From positions 1-19,002 of the forward strand of contig JBBQAM010000067.1 of the NCBI GenBank assembly GCA_038316335.1: a DNA stretch of 19,002 nucleotides. Reading direction: 5' to 3'. The stretch comes from JALHST01 sp038316335. GTDB taxonomy: Bacteria; Bacteroidota; Bacteroidia; Flavobacteriales; Flavobacteriaceae. Below the pieces are notes generated by a model. The model was not told where the DNA came from. It saw only the letters and a list, made by a program, of their open reading frames with translations, and searched no databases. Positions 6,897-13,993 of the stretch are shown one piece after another. The position numbers and the translations under genes were made by a program. Each line of letters starts with the position of its first letter. Position 1 is the stretch's first letter.

Positions 6897-8417
6897 TTAC
6901 GGAACCTTAATGAGAACCGATCTTGATTGGATTTGCCGGTAAAGAGCGGCCAGGTTGGCCTGCAAGGTATTTATAATGGTCCTTAAAATGCCAACGGAGG
7001 GCTTCCTTCCCCCATTCTTGAGGTACTTTTTCAGGTTGAAGGCAATCGCGGCCATGAGCATGACCTTGTGTGCACCGGCCTTGCCCAGTACGCCTATTTT
7101 TCTCAGTCCGTAGAACTGGGTCAGACTACCGAATACGGGCTCCACCGTACTTTGTCTCAGCTTTTTCATCCGTTTGCCCATTTCACTGTGCTGTCGGCCG
7201 TAAGCCCTCAGGTATTGTTCGTCATAGGCCGTTCTGGCGATTTTTTTGCTTTTGGTTTTTGGCGCACATTGGGATTTCATGGGGCAGACCTTGCAGTCCC
7301 TCGGTGCAGCCCAGTAGTTTTTCAGGACGGAACCATCACGGTTGGTACTGAATCCCTTGAAGGGCAAGGGCCTGTTCATCGGGCAACTGTATTCGTCCTT
7401 TTCCTTGTTATAGGGAAAACCTTCTATCTTAGGTTTGTATTTCCCGAAAACAGGTATCCATCCGGTGACCTTTCTCCGTTCGAGAAAATCGTAATTGGAC
7501 CCGTTGGAATACCCTGCGTCCGCCAGCAGGTCCGTCATTATGAGCTCGTTCTTACTTAAACGATCCTGGACCCGCAGGCCGATATCGGTCAGGTACTGGC
7601 TGTCCCTGCCGTCGGCAAAGTCGGCCTGGATATGCGAGATGACCCCTTCCGCGGTATCCACAGCCATACTGCAATGGTAGTTCAGCTTTCTGGCCTTGCC
7701 CGGTTTCACCGATATACGGGCATCCGGGTCATGGGGATTATAGTGCGTCTTGTTGCTCAGCAGGCGTGCTTTTTTATGGGACGCACCGGCAGGGCGTACC
7801 GGACTGTCCCTTAGATTCCGGTGGTGTTTCTCCACGCGCTTCAGCTCGTGCGCAGGAGCTGAGATATGTGCGGGGGATTCGGTTCGCCCGTTTTCTTCCG
7901 ACACTTTCTTCAAGTGGCCGTATATCGTAGTGGCCGGCATTTTCGGCACTACGCTTTCCATTGACGCGTTCGCCTTTATCGGGGCCGAATCAACAGCCTG
8001 GGAATGGCCGGACACCATCCCGCTGTCGACACAAAGGGTAAATACCTTGTTGAACAATTTCTCAAAAAGGGATGCCGGATAAAGTTGCCTCGTCCTGCTG
8101 ATCGTCGAGTGCCATGGCAGTTCTTCGTCCAGGTCATAGCCAAGGAAGTAGAGCACGTCCATTCGCATACCGCAGTGCTCCACCAGTTTTCGGTCGGAGG
8201 TAATGTTCTCGAGGTATCCCGTGAGCAGTAGCTTAAAGAAGACCACGGGGTCGATCGAAGGGTTGCCCGTCCTGCCATAAAGTTCTTTCGTATCCTTGTA
8301 AAGAAAACTCAGGTCAATCGTTTCGAGGAGTCTTCTGTAAAGATTTTCCTTTGGGATCCGGTCCGACAACTGGAAGTTTAGGAAGAGTTTTTCGGTGTAG
8401 TTCTTTTTGCCTTGCAT
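6897..8417 (-). CDS. IS1182-family transposase (DDE)
   Basis: The 506-residue protein has the family layout. An N-terminal DUF772-type domain (about 50-125) contains NPSIDPVVFFKLLLTGYLE and LPWHSTISRTR. The DDE catalytic core follows: Asp143 in AVDSAPIKANAS, a second Asp in LLADAGYSNG (about 301), and Glu in STVEPVFGSL near 439. A Cys cluster (CPMNRP, DCKVCPMKSQC) lies between the last two, as is usual in this family. The C-terminus ends IAFNLKKYLKNGG plus a short tail. Length and motifs suggest an active enzyme. The start ATG at 8417 is the first in frame after the right repeat. It acts on its own element ends by cut-and-paste. Confidence 0.92.
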   Translation of the reverse strand: MQGKKNYTEKLFLNFQLSDRIPKENLYRRLLETIDLSFLYKDTKELYGRTGNPSIDPVVFFKLLLTGYLENITSDRKLVEHCGMRMDVLYFLGYDLDEELPWHSTISRTRQLYPASLFEKLFNKVFTLCVDSGMVSGHSQAVDSAPIKANASMESVVPKMPATTIYGHLKKVSEENGRTESPAHISAPAHELKRVEKHHRNLRDSPVRPAGASHKKARLLSNKTHYNPHDPDARISVKPGKARKLNYHCSMAVDTAEGVISHIQADFADGRDSQYLTDIGLRVQDRLSKNELIMTDLLADAGYSNGSNYDFLERRKVTGWIPVFGKYKPKIEGFPYNKEKDEYSCPMNRPLPFKGFSTNRDGSVLKNYWAAPRDCKVCPMKSQCAPKTKSKKIARTAYDEQYLRAYGRQHSEMGKRMKKLRQSTVEPVFGSLTQFYGLRKIGVLGKAGAHKVMLMAAIAFNLKKYLKNGGRKPSVGILRTIINTLQANLAALYRQIQSRSVLIKVP

Positions 8418-8475
8418 ACCTTTAATTTACGGATTTCCGTTCATTGGCAGAAGCAAAAATTGACGTTTATCGGAG

Positions 8476-8507
8476 TTCTGCAACAGCCACGTTTCTTTTA
8501 TGTGACA
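8476..8507 (-). repeat. Right terminal inverted repeat of the IS1182-family element
   Basis: Read on the minus strand, this end gives TGTCACATAAA, a 6-base spacer, then GTGGCTGTTGCAGAA. It is 58 bases upstream of the transposase start codon, so the transposase promoter must lie in or near this end. Confidence 0.75.
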
Positions 8508-8724
8508 CTCACAATAATGAATTTTAACGGCCTCATTTTTAACGGAATTGGCGATTGCGGGCCGGCGAAGCGTGTCCGCATGGGGTGGATTAGAGTGGAA
8601 GGGTTCTCGGAATTCCGCAGGGGCCTGGGGAATCAAAATAGGATTTCTGCAACTAAATTTCAATCCCAATCAAATATTTTAGACCTTGCTAATCTCAAAC
8701 CTGCAATAAAATTATAGATAGGAA
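8508..8724. other. Upstream region of the histidine kinase gene
   Basis: Only 217 bases separate the IS end from the kinase start, so the element may have inserted into or near the kinase promoter. A direct repeat TTTTAACGG occurs at 8522-8530 and 8537-8545 (15-base period). No clear -7/-33 or -24/-12 promoter was recognised. Confidence 0.4.
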
Positions 8725-9813
8725 ATGATTTCAACCGAAGCAAAACTAAAAGAACGCATAAAGGAACTGACCTGTCTTTATGAGGTTACTTCGATAATCG
8801 TAAATTCTGATTACGACCAGCTCGAAACATCCCTCGAAGCCATTGTCTACAGTCTAAAAAGCGCATGGCAATTTGAAGATGTGACAGAAGTTTTTTTGTC
8901 CGTTAGCGGCTATGAAGTGAAAACGGATGACTTTCATCCCGAGATGGTAAATATAACGTCTGACATAAAGGTTTTCAATAAAACTGATGGGCAAGTAATC
9001 GTAGGTTATCCATCGGAAACGTATGCCGTATCGGATTTTTTAGAGGAAGAACAAATCTTATTGGATAACGTTAGTCTGGACATAGGCAATCTCTTGGAAC
9101 GAAAACAGATTCGTGATAGCGAAGCTGCCGTCAAGCGTCAAATGGAACGTGTCGACCGCTTGCATATCCTTGGTGAAATCACTGCAGGAATCGCCCACGA
9201 ACTGAACACGCCCTTGGCCAACATTCTGGGTTTTACCGAATTGCTAAAGGAGCGGATATCCGATAAGGATGCCATTCGTGACCTTAAAAAAATTATGGAC
9301 AATGCTATTTTTAGCCGCGAAATCGTAAAGAAGTTGATGTTTTTCGCCTGTGAAATGCCGCAGGAAATGAAGACCGTAGAATTGAACACAGTTGTTAAAA
9401 ATGTACTGAAATTACTAAAACCCTCTTTACTGGAGAAAAAAATCAAGCTGACCAAATCCTTTAGTAATACAAATATTAACTTAAAAGCGGACACCGTACA
9501 ACTGACCCAAGTGCTTTTTAACCTGATTATGAATGCGGTCTATTATTCCCCCGTTAATGGGCAAATAGATGTTCAAGTAACGGAAAAAGCCAAAAAAATC
9601 GAAATCCGTATTTCAGATGAAGGCAAGGGAATCGATCGACAAAATGAGGACAAAGTCTTTGAACCTTTTTTTACGACTAAACCTATCGGCGAAGGATCGG
9701 GCTTGGGGCTTAGCGTCGTACACGGTATTATCGATAGTCATAAAGGCGCGATTTCGCATCGGCCAAATAGCCCAAAAGGCACCATTTTTACCATTGATTT
9801 TCCTAAATTGTAA
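8725..9813 (+). CDS. Soluble NtrB-like sensor histidine kinase
   Basis: The 362-residue protein has no membrane segment, so it senses in the cytoplasm. Residues 1-145 form an N-terminal region without a recognised ligand motif. It starts with a helical segment (LKERIKELTCLYEVTSIIV) found in soluble flavobacterial kinases, so a GAF-like sensor is possible. The HisKA domain has the phospho-acceptor His158 in GIAHELNTPL. The ATPase domain has the N box (LFNLIMNAVYYS, 264-275), the G1 box DEGKGID (298-304), the F box FEPFFTTK and the G2 box GSGLGL (324-329). All catalytic boxes are intact. The response regulator gene starts 2 bases after its stop, so the two are co-transcribed and are certain partners. 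The ATG at 8725 is preceded by TAGGAA. Confidence 0.9.
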   Translation: MISTEAKLKERIKELTCLYEVTSIIVNSDYDQLETSLEAIVYSLKSAWQFEDVTEVFLSVSGYEVKTDDFHPEMVNITSDIKVFNKTDGQVIVGYPSETYAVSDFLEEEQILLDNVSLDIGNLLERKQIRDSEAAVKRQMERVDRLHILGEITAGIAHELNTPLANILGFTELLKERISDKDAIRDLKKIMDNAIFSREIVKKLMFFACEMPQEMKTVELNTVVKNVLKLLKPSLLEKKIKLTKSFSNTNINLKADTVQLTQVLFNLIMNAVYYSPVNGQIDVQVTEKAKKIEIRISDEGKGIDRQNEDKVFEPFFTTKPIGEGSGLGLSVVHGIIDSHKGAISHRPNSPKGTIFTIDFPKL

Positions 9814-9815
9814 TC

Positions 9816-11138
9816 ATGCTGAGGAAGGAAAACATTTTACTCGTCGATGACGATATCGATATTCTCGAACTGCTGCAAAGGCACCTGCAATCGATGGACT
9901 ATCATACCTATAAGGCCGTTTCCGTCAAAGAGGCCCTTTATATCATGAAGGATGCCTTTATTGATTTACTGATTACCGACATCCAAATGCCGGAAGTCGA
10001 CGGACTACAATTGCTGAAATTCGCCGATGAGCATTATCCTGAAATGCCTAAACTAGTTGTCACGGGCTATCCTTCGGTCGATGGGGTTTTGGAAGTCATT
10101 AAATCAGGGGCTACCGATTACCTGACCAAACCCTTTACCAAGGACGAACTGAAACAGGCCGTACAAAATTCCTTCGAAAGCGGTGCGAAAAGAAAAAAAC
10201 GGCAACCGTCAACAGATAATATCAAGAGCAGCGGGTACGCCGATATGATCGGCGCGTCGGAAGCGTTTCAAAAAATCACGGACATCATCGATAGGGTCAA
10301 GAACAACAAGGCAACGGTATTGATCCAAGGTGAAAGCGGTACGGGCAAGGAATTGGTGGCACGTGCCATCCACTATTCGGGCCAATTTTCCCGTGCCCCC
10401 TTTGTGGCGGTAAACTGTGGTGCCATTCCCGAAAATTTATTGGAGGCCGAACTTTTTGGCTACACCAAAGGAGCCTTCACCGGGGCCAACGAAAACCGAA
10501 ACGGATTCTTTCAGGCCGCGGATGGCGGTACGCTCTTTCTGGATGAAATCGGTACGGCGCCCCTTTCCGTTCAGACCAAACTGCTCCGTGCCCTGCAAGA
10601 AAAGGAAATTACAAAAGTGGGTTCCCGAAAGGTGGAAAAAGTGGATATCCGTATTATTGCTGCCACCAATAGCAACCTCTTGGAAGCCATCAAAAAAAAG
10701 GATTTCCGTGAAGATCTTTTCTATCGTCTTACCGTTGTAGAGATCAACGTGCCGCCGCTTCGGGAACGCAAATCGGATATTCCATTGTTGGTCGATAAAT
10801 TCGTTCAAAAATATGGGGTAGAATATAAAGACCGCCTAATGAGTATTTCCCCCGATGCCCTGCGTGTTTTGCAACGCTATCATTGGCCGGGCAATATTCG
10901 AGAATTGGAGAATATAATCCAACGGGCGGTCATTATGTGTGATGGCGCCATCGACGTGAGAGACCTTCCCGAAAACCTAAAATTCCAGATCGATTTTCCC
11001 GATTCCGATTTCCTTCCACTGCGCGAAATGGAAAGGGAATATGTAAAACGTGTACTGGCCAATGCCGATGGCAATAAGACCAAAGCCGCTGAAATCCTTC
11101 AAATTGACCGGAAGACCTTACGCGATAAACTGAAATAA
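9816..11138 (+). CDS. NtrC-family sigma-54-dependent response regulator
   Basis: The 440-residue activator has the full NtrC architecture. The receiver domain (5-118) has acidic residues D11-D13, phospho-acceptor D55 (LITDIQMPEVDG) and K105 (TKPF). The AAA+ domain (142-380) has Walker A GESGTGKE (172-179), the sigma-54 contact loop GAFTGA (219-224) and Walker B GGTLFLDEIG (237-246). A Fis-type helix-turn-helix ends the protein (NKTKAAEILQIDRKTL). GAFTGA is unaltered, so it should activate sigma-54 polymerase when phosphorylated by the adjacent kinase. A terminator follows at 11227, then a palindrome and a -24/-12 promoter, which makes the next operon its most likely target. Confidence 0.93.
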   Translation: MLRKENILLVDDDIDILELLQRHLQSMDYHTYKAVSVKEALYIMKDAFIDLLITDIQMPEVDGLQLLKFADEHYPEMPKLVVTGYPSVDGVLEVIKSGATDYLTKPFTKDELKQAVQNSFESGAKRKKRQPSTDNIKSSGYADMIGASEAFQKITDIIDRVKNNKATVLIQGESGTGKELVARAIHYSGQFSRAPFVAVNCGAIPENLLEAELFGYTKGAFTGANENRNGFFQAADGGTLFLDEIGTAPLSVQTKLLRALQEKEITKVGSRKVEKVDIRIIAATNSNLLEAIKKKDFREDLFYRLTVVEINVPPLRERKSDIPLLVDKFVQKYGVEYKDRLMSISPDALRVLQRYHWPGNIRELENIIQRAVIMCDGAIDVRDLPENLKFQIDFPDSDFLPLREMEREYVKRVLANADGNKTKAAEILQIDRKTLRDKLK

Positions 11139-11198
11139 GGAAATTTAAAAAGCCTCAACAAAAGCTCTTTCCGATTGTAGGGAAAGAACCATTTTAAG

Positions 11199-11215
11199 GT
11201 ACTACGTATTGGTAC
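11199..11215. promoter_or_regulatory. Secondary imperfect inverted repeat upstream of the sigma-54 promoter
   Basis: GTACTA (11199-11204) and TGGTAC (11210-11215) form an inverted repeat with one G-T pair, centred about 150 bases before the predicted start site. GGTAC recurs at 11314-11318. It could be a second, weaker activator site, but the arms are short. Confidence 0.25.
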
Positions 11216-11226
11216 AAAACTCCCGG

Positions 11227-11270
11227 ACCGGGGATATTTTCCCCGGTTTGATATTATTACTTCTTTTTTA
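11227..11270 (+). terminator. Rho-independent terminator after the two-component operon
   Basis: ACCGGGGA (11227-11234) and TCCCCGGT (11240-11247) form a perfect 8-bp GC-rich stem with a 5-base loop, followed by a T-rich tract (TTGATATTATTACTTCTTTTTT). It lies about 90 bases past the regulator stop, so it ends the kinase-regulator transcript and insulates the next promoter. Confidence 0.8.
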
Positions 11271-11281
11271 AATTCTTCATT

Positions 11282-11302
11282 ACTATTTGATATTCAAATA
11301 GT
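11282..11302. promoter_or_regulatory. Perfect palindrome, candidate enhancer (UAS) for the NtrC-type activator
   Basis: ACTATTTGA (11282-11290) and TCAAATAGT (11294-11302) are perfect 9-bp inverted arms around TAT. The site is centred 43 bases before the -24 GG (about 68 bases before the predicted start site) and downstream of the terminator, so it is DNA-binding sequence and not part of the upstream mRNA. Spacing and symmetry suit a dimeric Fis-type HTH activator. The assignment to the adjacent regulator is inference. Confidence 0.6.
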
Positions 11303-11333
11303 TGTAAATATTCGGTACAGATATTCATTATTC

Positions 11334-11349
11334 GGGCATGCACTTTGCT
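11334..11349 (+). promoter_or_regulatory. Sigma-54 (-24/-12) promoter
   Basis: The sequence GGGCATGCACTTTGCT places GG (11335-11336) exactly 10 bases before GC (11347-11348) and matches consensus TGGCACG-N4-TTGCW at all but two positions. Transcription should start near 11360. The site overlaps ATG 11338, which excludes that codon as the start of the next gene. It directly follows the NtrC-type activator gene. Confidence 0.75.
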
Positions 11350-11508
11350 TTTAATGGCATGAATCTAATAATTCGGATGATGCTACATTTTATTAATTCC
11401 ATCATAAGCACAAAAGCACATCATTTAAATAGGGATGGTATTAAAAAATCAATAAAACGTGCAGGATTGAAGCAAAATGACAGTGAAAGGAAATTAAAGA
11501 CTAGAAAA

Positions 11509-11985
11509 ATGAAATACGGAAGCCTGGTCCTGGAAAAAAAAGATTTTGTAATGATAAAAAGGCATCAACATTCGAATCACTACATAGAAGATTATGCTCA
11601 CAAAGATGCACTCGATAGGTTAGATGAAAATCTGGCAAAAGCTTTTGTGATGGCTTTGGAAGAGATGCCCGATGATGTCATACGAATGTACTCAGTGGTA
11701 ACCGTAACCTCAAAATCTGGATGGTGTGCAACCTTTCAATTGGTGCCGCCGTATGAGGATGCTATCGAAAGCGAAAAGGTTTCTTTACAAAGTACTTTGG
11801 GCGCATCGGTAATCGGGCGGTCGGAAGGGGATACTCTCAAATATGGACTTCCAGGCAACATGATGTCCATAAAAATCACAAAGGTAGTACAGAGCGAGCA
11901 CTATTTTAAAGCGGATATTCCCGAAGATATTTTAACGAATGTTCTGCCCAAACACACTAAAAATTCATTAACCCTAAATATATAA
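11509..11985 (+). CDS. GreA/GreB C-terminal-domain (Rnk-like) protein, copy 1
   Basis: The 158-residue protein resembles the FKBP-like C-terminal domain of GreA/GreB and Rnk, which bind RNA polymerase near its secondary channel. The signature is TLGASVIGRSEGDTLKYGLPG (about 96-116), preceded by MPDDVIRMYSVVTVTS. It lacks the full N-terminal coiled coil that carries the cleavage-inducing tip, so a regulatory role at the polymerase channel is likelier than transcript cleavage (inference). ATG 11509 is chosen because the protein then starts MKYGSLVLEKKDFVMIKR, colinear with the paralogue at 13994, and because the longer frame from 11338 runs through the sigma-54 promoter. The next gene starts 2 bases after its stop. 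Expression is probably sigma-54 dependent. Confidence 0.8.
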   Translation: MKYGSLVLEKKDFVMIKRHQHSNHYIEDYAHKDALDRLDENLAKAFVMALEEMPDDVIRMYSVVTVTSKSGWCATFQLVPPYEDAIESEKVSLQSTLGASVIGRSEGDTLKYGLPGNMMSIKITKVVQSEHYFKADIPEDILTNVLPKHTKNSLTLNI

Positions 11986-11987
11986 AG

Positions 11988-12350
11988 ATGATCAAATATG
12001 TAATTACAGCGTTGTTTTCGGTAAGTATGCTTACAGCGCAAACAAGTGCCAAGGTGGTTCAAAATGAAGTGAAAGTCGGCGATCTATTTGAAATAGGCAG
12101 GCCTGCTACCAATCATTATGAGTACATCAATTTTCCCAGTGCCGATGTCATAGTAAAAAAAGGTGGCAAAGCGAATTACAGGCGTGTTGAGGGGAATCAG
12201 GTTATTGTGACCTCCATTAAGGAACATAAGGATGGAATTACTAAAGTTACCATCAAACGTGCCGACGGTAGCCGATTCTTTGGTAGCCACACTTTTATCT
12301 CGGCCGATTTCAAGGATGCCGTGGAAGCTGGGGAACTAGTAGCGGAATAA
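11988..12350 (+). CDS. Small exported protein of unknown function
   Basis: The family is not recognised. The 120-residue product has a clear signal peptide (VITALFSVSMLTAQTSA, cleavage near residue 19-21) and a soluble, beta-rich mature part with alternating hydrophobic residues (SADVIVKKGGKANYRRV, NQVIVTSI, ITKVTIKRADGSRFFGSHTFI). It is probably a small periplasmic beta-barrel or sandwich protein. The start lies 2 bases after the GreA-like gene, so translation is coupled and both belong to the sigma-54 operon. A strong terminator at 12396-12456 ends the unit. Pairing an envelope protein with a polymerase-binding protein points to a stress-type operon. Confidence 0.75.
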   Translation: MIKYVITALFSVSMLTAQTSAKVVQNEVKVGDLFEIGRPATNHYEYINFPSADVIVKKGGKANYRRVEGNQVIVTSIKEHKDGITKVTIKRADGSRFFGSHTFISADFKDAVEAGELVAE

Positions 12351-12360
12351 TAGATTTAGT

Positions 12361-12385
12361 TGCCTGCCTGCCTGCCGCAGGCAGG
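12361..12385. repeat. CCTGCCTGC / GCAGGCAGG palindromic repeat
   Basis: TGCC tandem units run from 12361, and CCTGCCTGC (12367-12375) is mirrored by GCAGGCAGG (12377-12385) around one base. There is no T-tract. Similar GC-rich CCTGCC palindromes are common intergenic repeats in flavobacteria (recollection). It sits between the stop of the small exported protein and the terminator. Confidence 0.6.
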
Positions 12386-12395
12386 GTTGATGTAT

Positions 12396-12456
12396 CTGTC
12401 CGGCTTTCGAAACCCCTGATTTACTCAAAATCAAATCGAAAGTCGGGCAGATTTTT
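12396..12456 (+). terminator. Long two-part terminator hairpin
   Basis: CTGTCCGGCTTTCGA (12396-12410) pairs with TCGAAAGTCGGGCAG (12436-12450) over 15 bp including two G-U pairs. The 25-base loop contains its own stem, TGATTT/AAATCA (12417-12422 with 12428-12433). ATTTTTAG follows. It should end the sigma-54 operon and separate it from the glutamate dehydrogenase unit. Confidence 0.75.
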
Positions 12457-12474
12457 AGTATCAAATACTATAAT

Positions 12475-12684
12475 ATGATGAGACATAAATTTAACAGGAG
12501 CATATGCTCCACGTGCAACTTTCTATTCTTTTGCAGCTTGACTACCAATAAGGGCAACATTCATTCCTGTAGTGAGTATGCGCATTATTTAGAACGGCCG
12601 CTTGAAAAAATTAATGTGGAGCGACCGCTAAGGCAACATGCGGCTAGGCCATTGAATAGTAAAAGACAATTAGTACAAAGATAA
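12475..12684 (+). CDS. Doubtful small ORF ahead of glutamate dehydrogenase
   Basis: A 69-residue ORF ends 5 bases before the dehydrogenase start. It is basic and has a Cys-containing N-terminal part (ICSTCNFLFFCS) and a C-terminal part with repeated ERPL/ARPL units. No family is recognised and codon use is unlike its neighbours. It could be a leader peptide or simply the untranslated leader of the next gene. The perfect palindrome GGAGCATATGCTCC (12497-12510) lies within it. Confidence 0.25.
   Translation: MMRHKFNRSICSTCNFLFFCSLTTNKGNIHSCSEYAHYLERPLEKINVERPLRQHAARPLNSKRQLVQR
12497..12510. promoter_or_regulatory. Perfect 14-bp palindrome, possible operator
   Basis: GGAGCATATGCTCC is fully self-complementary and lies about 180 bases before the glutamate dehydrogenase start, downstream of the preceding terminator. 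The position suits an operator for that gene, but no regulator is known for it. Confidence 0.35.
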
Positions 12685-12689
12685 AACCA

Positions 12690-13982
12690 ATGATAACAGA
12701 AACACCGAACCAAAAGAAAGTTTTGAAACAGGGCATGTTGCACAACGTCATGCGCCAGTTCGACAACGCGGCAGACATTATCGGCCTTAACCCGAACATT
12801 CGAAAGATACTCGAAGTAACGAACAACGAGCTCGTAGTTCATTTTCCGGTCCGGATGGACAATGGTGAGGTGGAGGTCTTTACAGGCTATAGGGTTCAAC
12901 ACAACAATTCATTAGGTCCTTATAAGGGAGGATTGCGCTACCACCCAACCGTAGATATCGACGCCGCAAGGGCATTGGCGATGTGGATGACATGGAAAAC
13001 CTCATTGGCCGGTTTGCCCTATGGCGGAGCCAAGGGAGGGATACAATTGGACCCGACTAACTATTCAAATTCCGAATTGGAACGGATTACCCGAAGGTTT
13101 ACCTATGCGTTGGGCGATAATATCGGTCCTGAACTGGACATTCCGGCGCCTGATGTGAATACCAATGCTCAGACCATGGCTTGGATCCTGGACACCTATA
13201 TGTCTACCAAACCGCCCGCCGAACGTTCCAAGAACATGCACGTCGTTACTGGAAAACCAGTCGGTGCAGGAGGTTCCGAAGGTCGCGATAGGGCTACTGG
13301 TTATGGTGTTTTTCTGACCATCAAGTTTTGGGCGGAAAGCAAAAAAGTTAGCCTGAAGGATAAAAAATTCATTGTTCAAGGTTTTGGGAATGTAGGCTAT
13401 TGGGCCGCATATTTTTTGGAGAAAGACGGCGCCGTATTGACCGCCGTCCAGGATGCCTATGGAAGTATCGCCAATGAAAACGGAATATCCGTTGAAAAAC
13501 TTTTGGGGTATTCCCATGCGAATAAGGGAAGCATTCTAGGTTATAGCGATGCCCAGTCTATAGACCACACCGACTTTTTTGGATGGGACTGCGATATTAT
13601 CATTCCCGCGGCCTTGGGCAACCAGATCACCGCCGAAAACGCACAACGAATAAAAGCCTACCTGATTGCAGAAGGTGCCAATGGCCCGACCGATGTTGAA
13701 GCCGAGGAAATCCTGTTGAAAAAGGGGGTCGATATCATTCCCGATATCCTATGCAATTCCGGTGGGGTCATCGGCAGCTATTTCGAATGGCTGCAGAACC
13801 GCAACGGTGAAATCTGGCAATTGGATGAAGTCATGCAAAAATTGGAAAAGAAATTAAAAGAATCATTTACCAAGGTATCGAAAACATCCAAAGACAGAAA
13901 AGTAGATATGCGCACCGCAGCCTTTATCATTGCCATCGAACGACTTGAGGAGGCCTATGTACAACGGGGAATTTTCCCTTAA
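12690..13982 (+). CDS. gdhA: NAD(P)-dependent glutamate dehydrogenase
   Basis: The 430-residue enzyme interconverts glutamate with 2-oxoglutarate plus ammonium in the cytosol, normally as a hexamer. Visible signatures are GPYKGGLRYHP (76-86), WKTSLAGLPYGGAKGG with active-site lysines near 103 and 115, PAPDVNT (152-158, catalytic Asp155), RDRATGYGV, the Rossmann loop GFGNVG (231-236), IAEGANGPT and NSGGVIGSYFEW. Length matches the roughly 420-residue (Glu/Leu/Phe/Val) class. The N-terminus LKQGMLHNVMRQFDNAAD is typical of that class. Coenzyme preference cannot be decided by eye. It heads a run of closely spaced genes (gaps 11, -4 and 53 bases) ending with the stress protein, linking nitrogen/carbon balance to that unit. 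Leucine dehydrogenase is excluded by length. Confidence 0.93.
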   Translation: MITETPNQKKVLKQGMLHNVMRQFDNAADIIGLNPNIRKILEVTNNELVVHFPVRMDNGEVEVFTGYRVQHNNSLGPYKGGLRYHPTVDIDAARALAMWMTWKTSLAGLPYGGAKGGIQLDPTNYSNSELERITRRFTYALGDNIGPELDIPAPDVNTNAQTMAWILDTYMSTKPPAERSKNMHVVTGKPVGAGGSEGRDRATGYGVFLTIKFWAESKKVSLKDKKFIVQGFGNVGYWAAYFLEKDGAVLTAVQDAYGSIANENGISVEKLLGYSHANKGSILGYSDAQSIDHTDFFGWDCDIIIPAALGNQITAENAQRIKAYLIAEGANGPTDVEAEEILLKKGVDIIPDILCNSGGVIGSYFEWLQNRNGEIWQLDEVMQKLEKKLKESFTKVSKTSKDRKVDMRTAAFIIAIERLEEAYVQRGIFP

Positions 13983-13993
13983 AATTTACAAAA

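Larger units (their letters stand above)
6826..8507 (-). mobile_element. Intact-looking IS1182-family insertion sequence
   Basis: The element is about 1.68 kb, with a full-length transposase gene and terminal inverted repeats. The left end (6826-6857) and the complement of the right end (8476-8507) agree in two blocks: 10 of 11 outer bases (TGTCcCATAAA / TGTCaCATAAA) and 14 of 15 inner bases (GTGGCcGTTGCAGAA / GTGGCtGTTGCAGAA). A 6-base spacer between the blocks does not match. The outer ends read TG...CA. No direct target repeat is seen next to these ends. Size and repeats fit the IS1182 family, where target duplication is often absent or irregular. Confidence 0.8.

Noticed and set aside
7068..8278. 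Several ORFs antisense or in other frames of the IS1182 transposase
   Set aside because: They overlap a full-length, motif-complete transposase and have shadow-like composition with no domains.
6780..8560. Target-site duplication next to the IS1182 element
   Set aside because: The bases outside the two ends (AAAAAAAT and CTCACAAT) do not form a convincing direct repeat.
8412..8717. 101-codon plus-strand ORF spanning the IS right end
   Set aside because: It runs across the IS terminal repeat and into flanking DNA, so it is created by the insertion and shows no family pattern.
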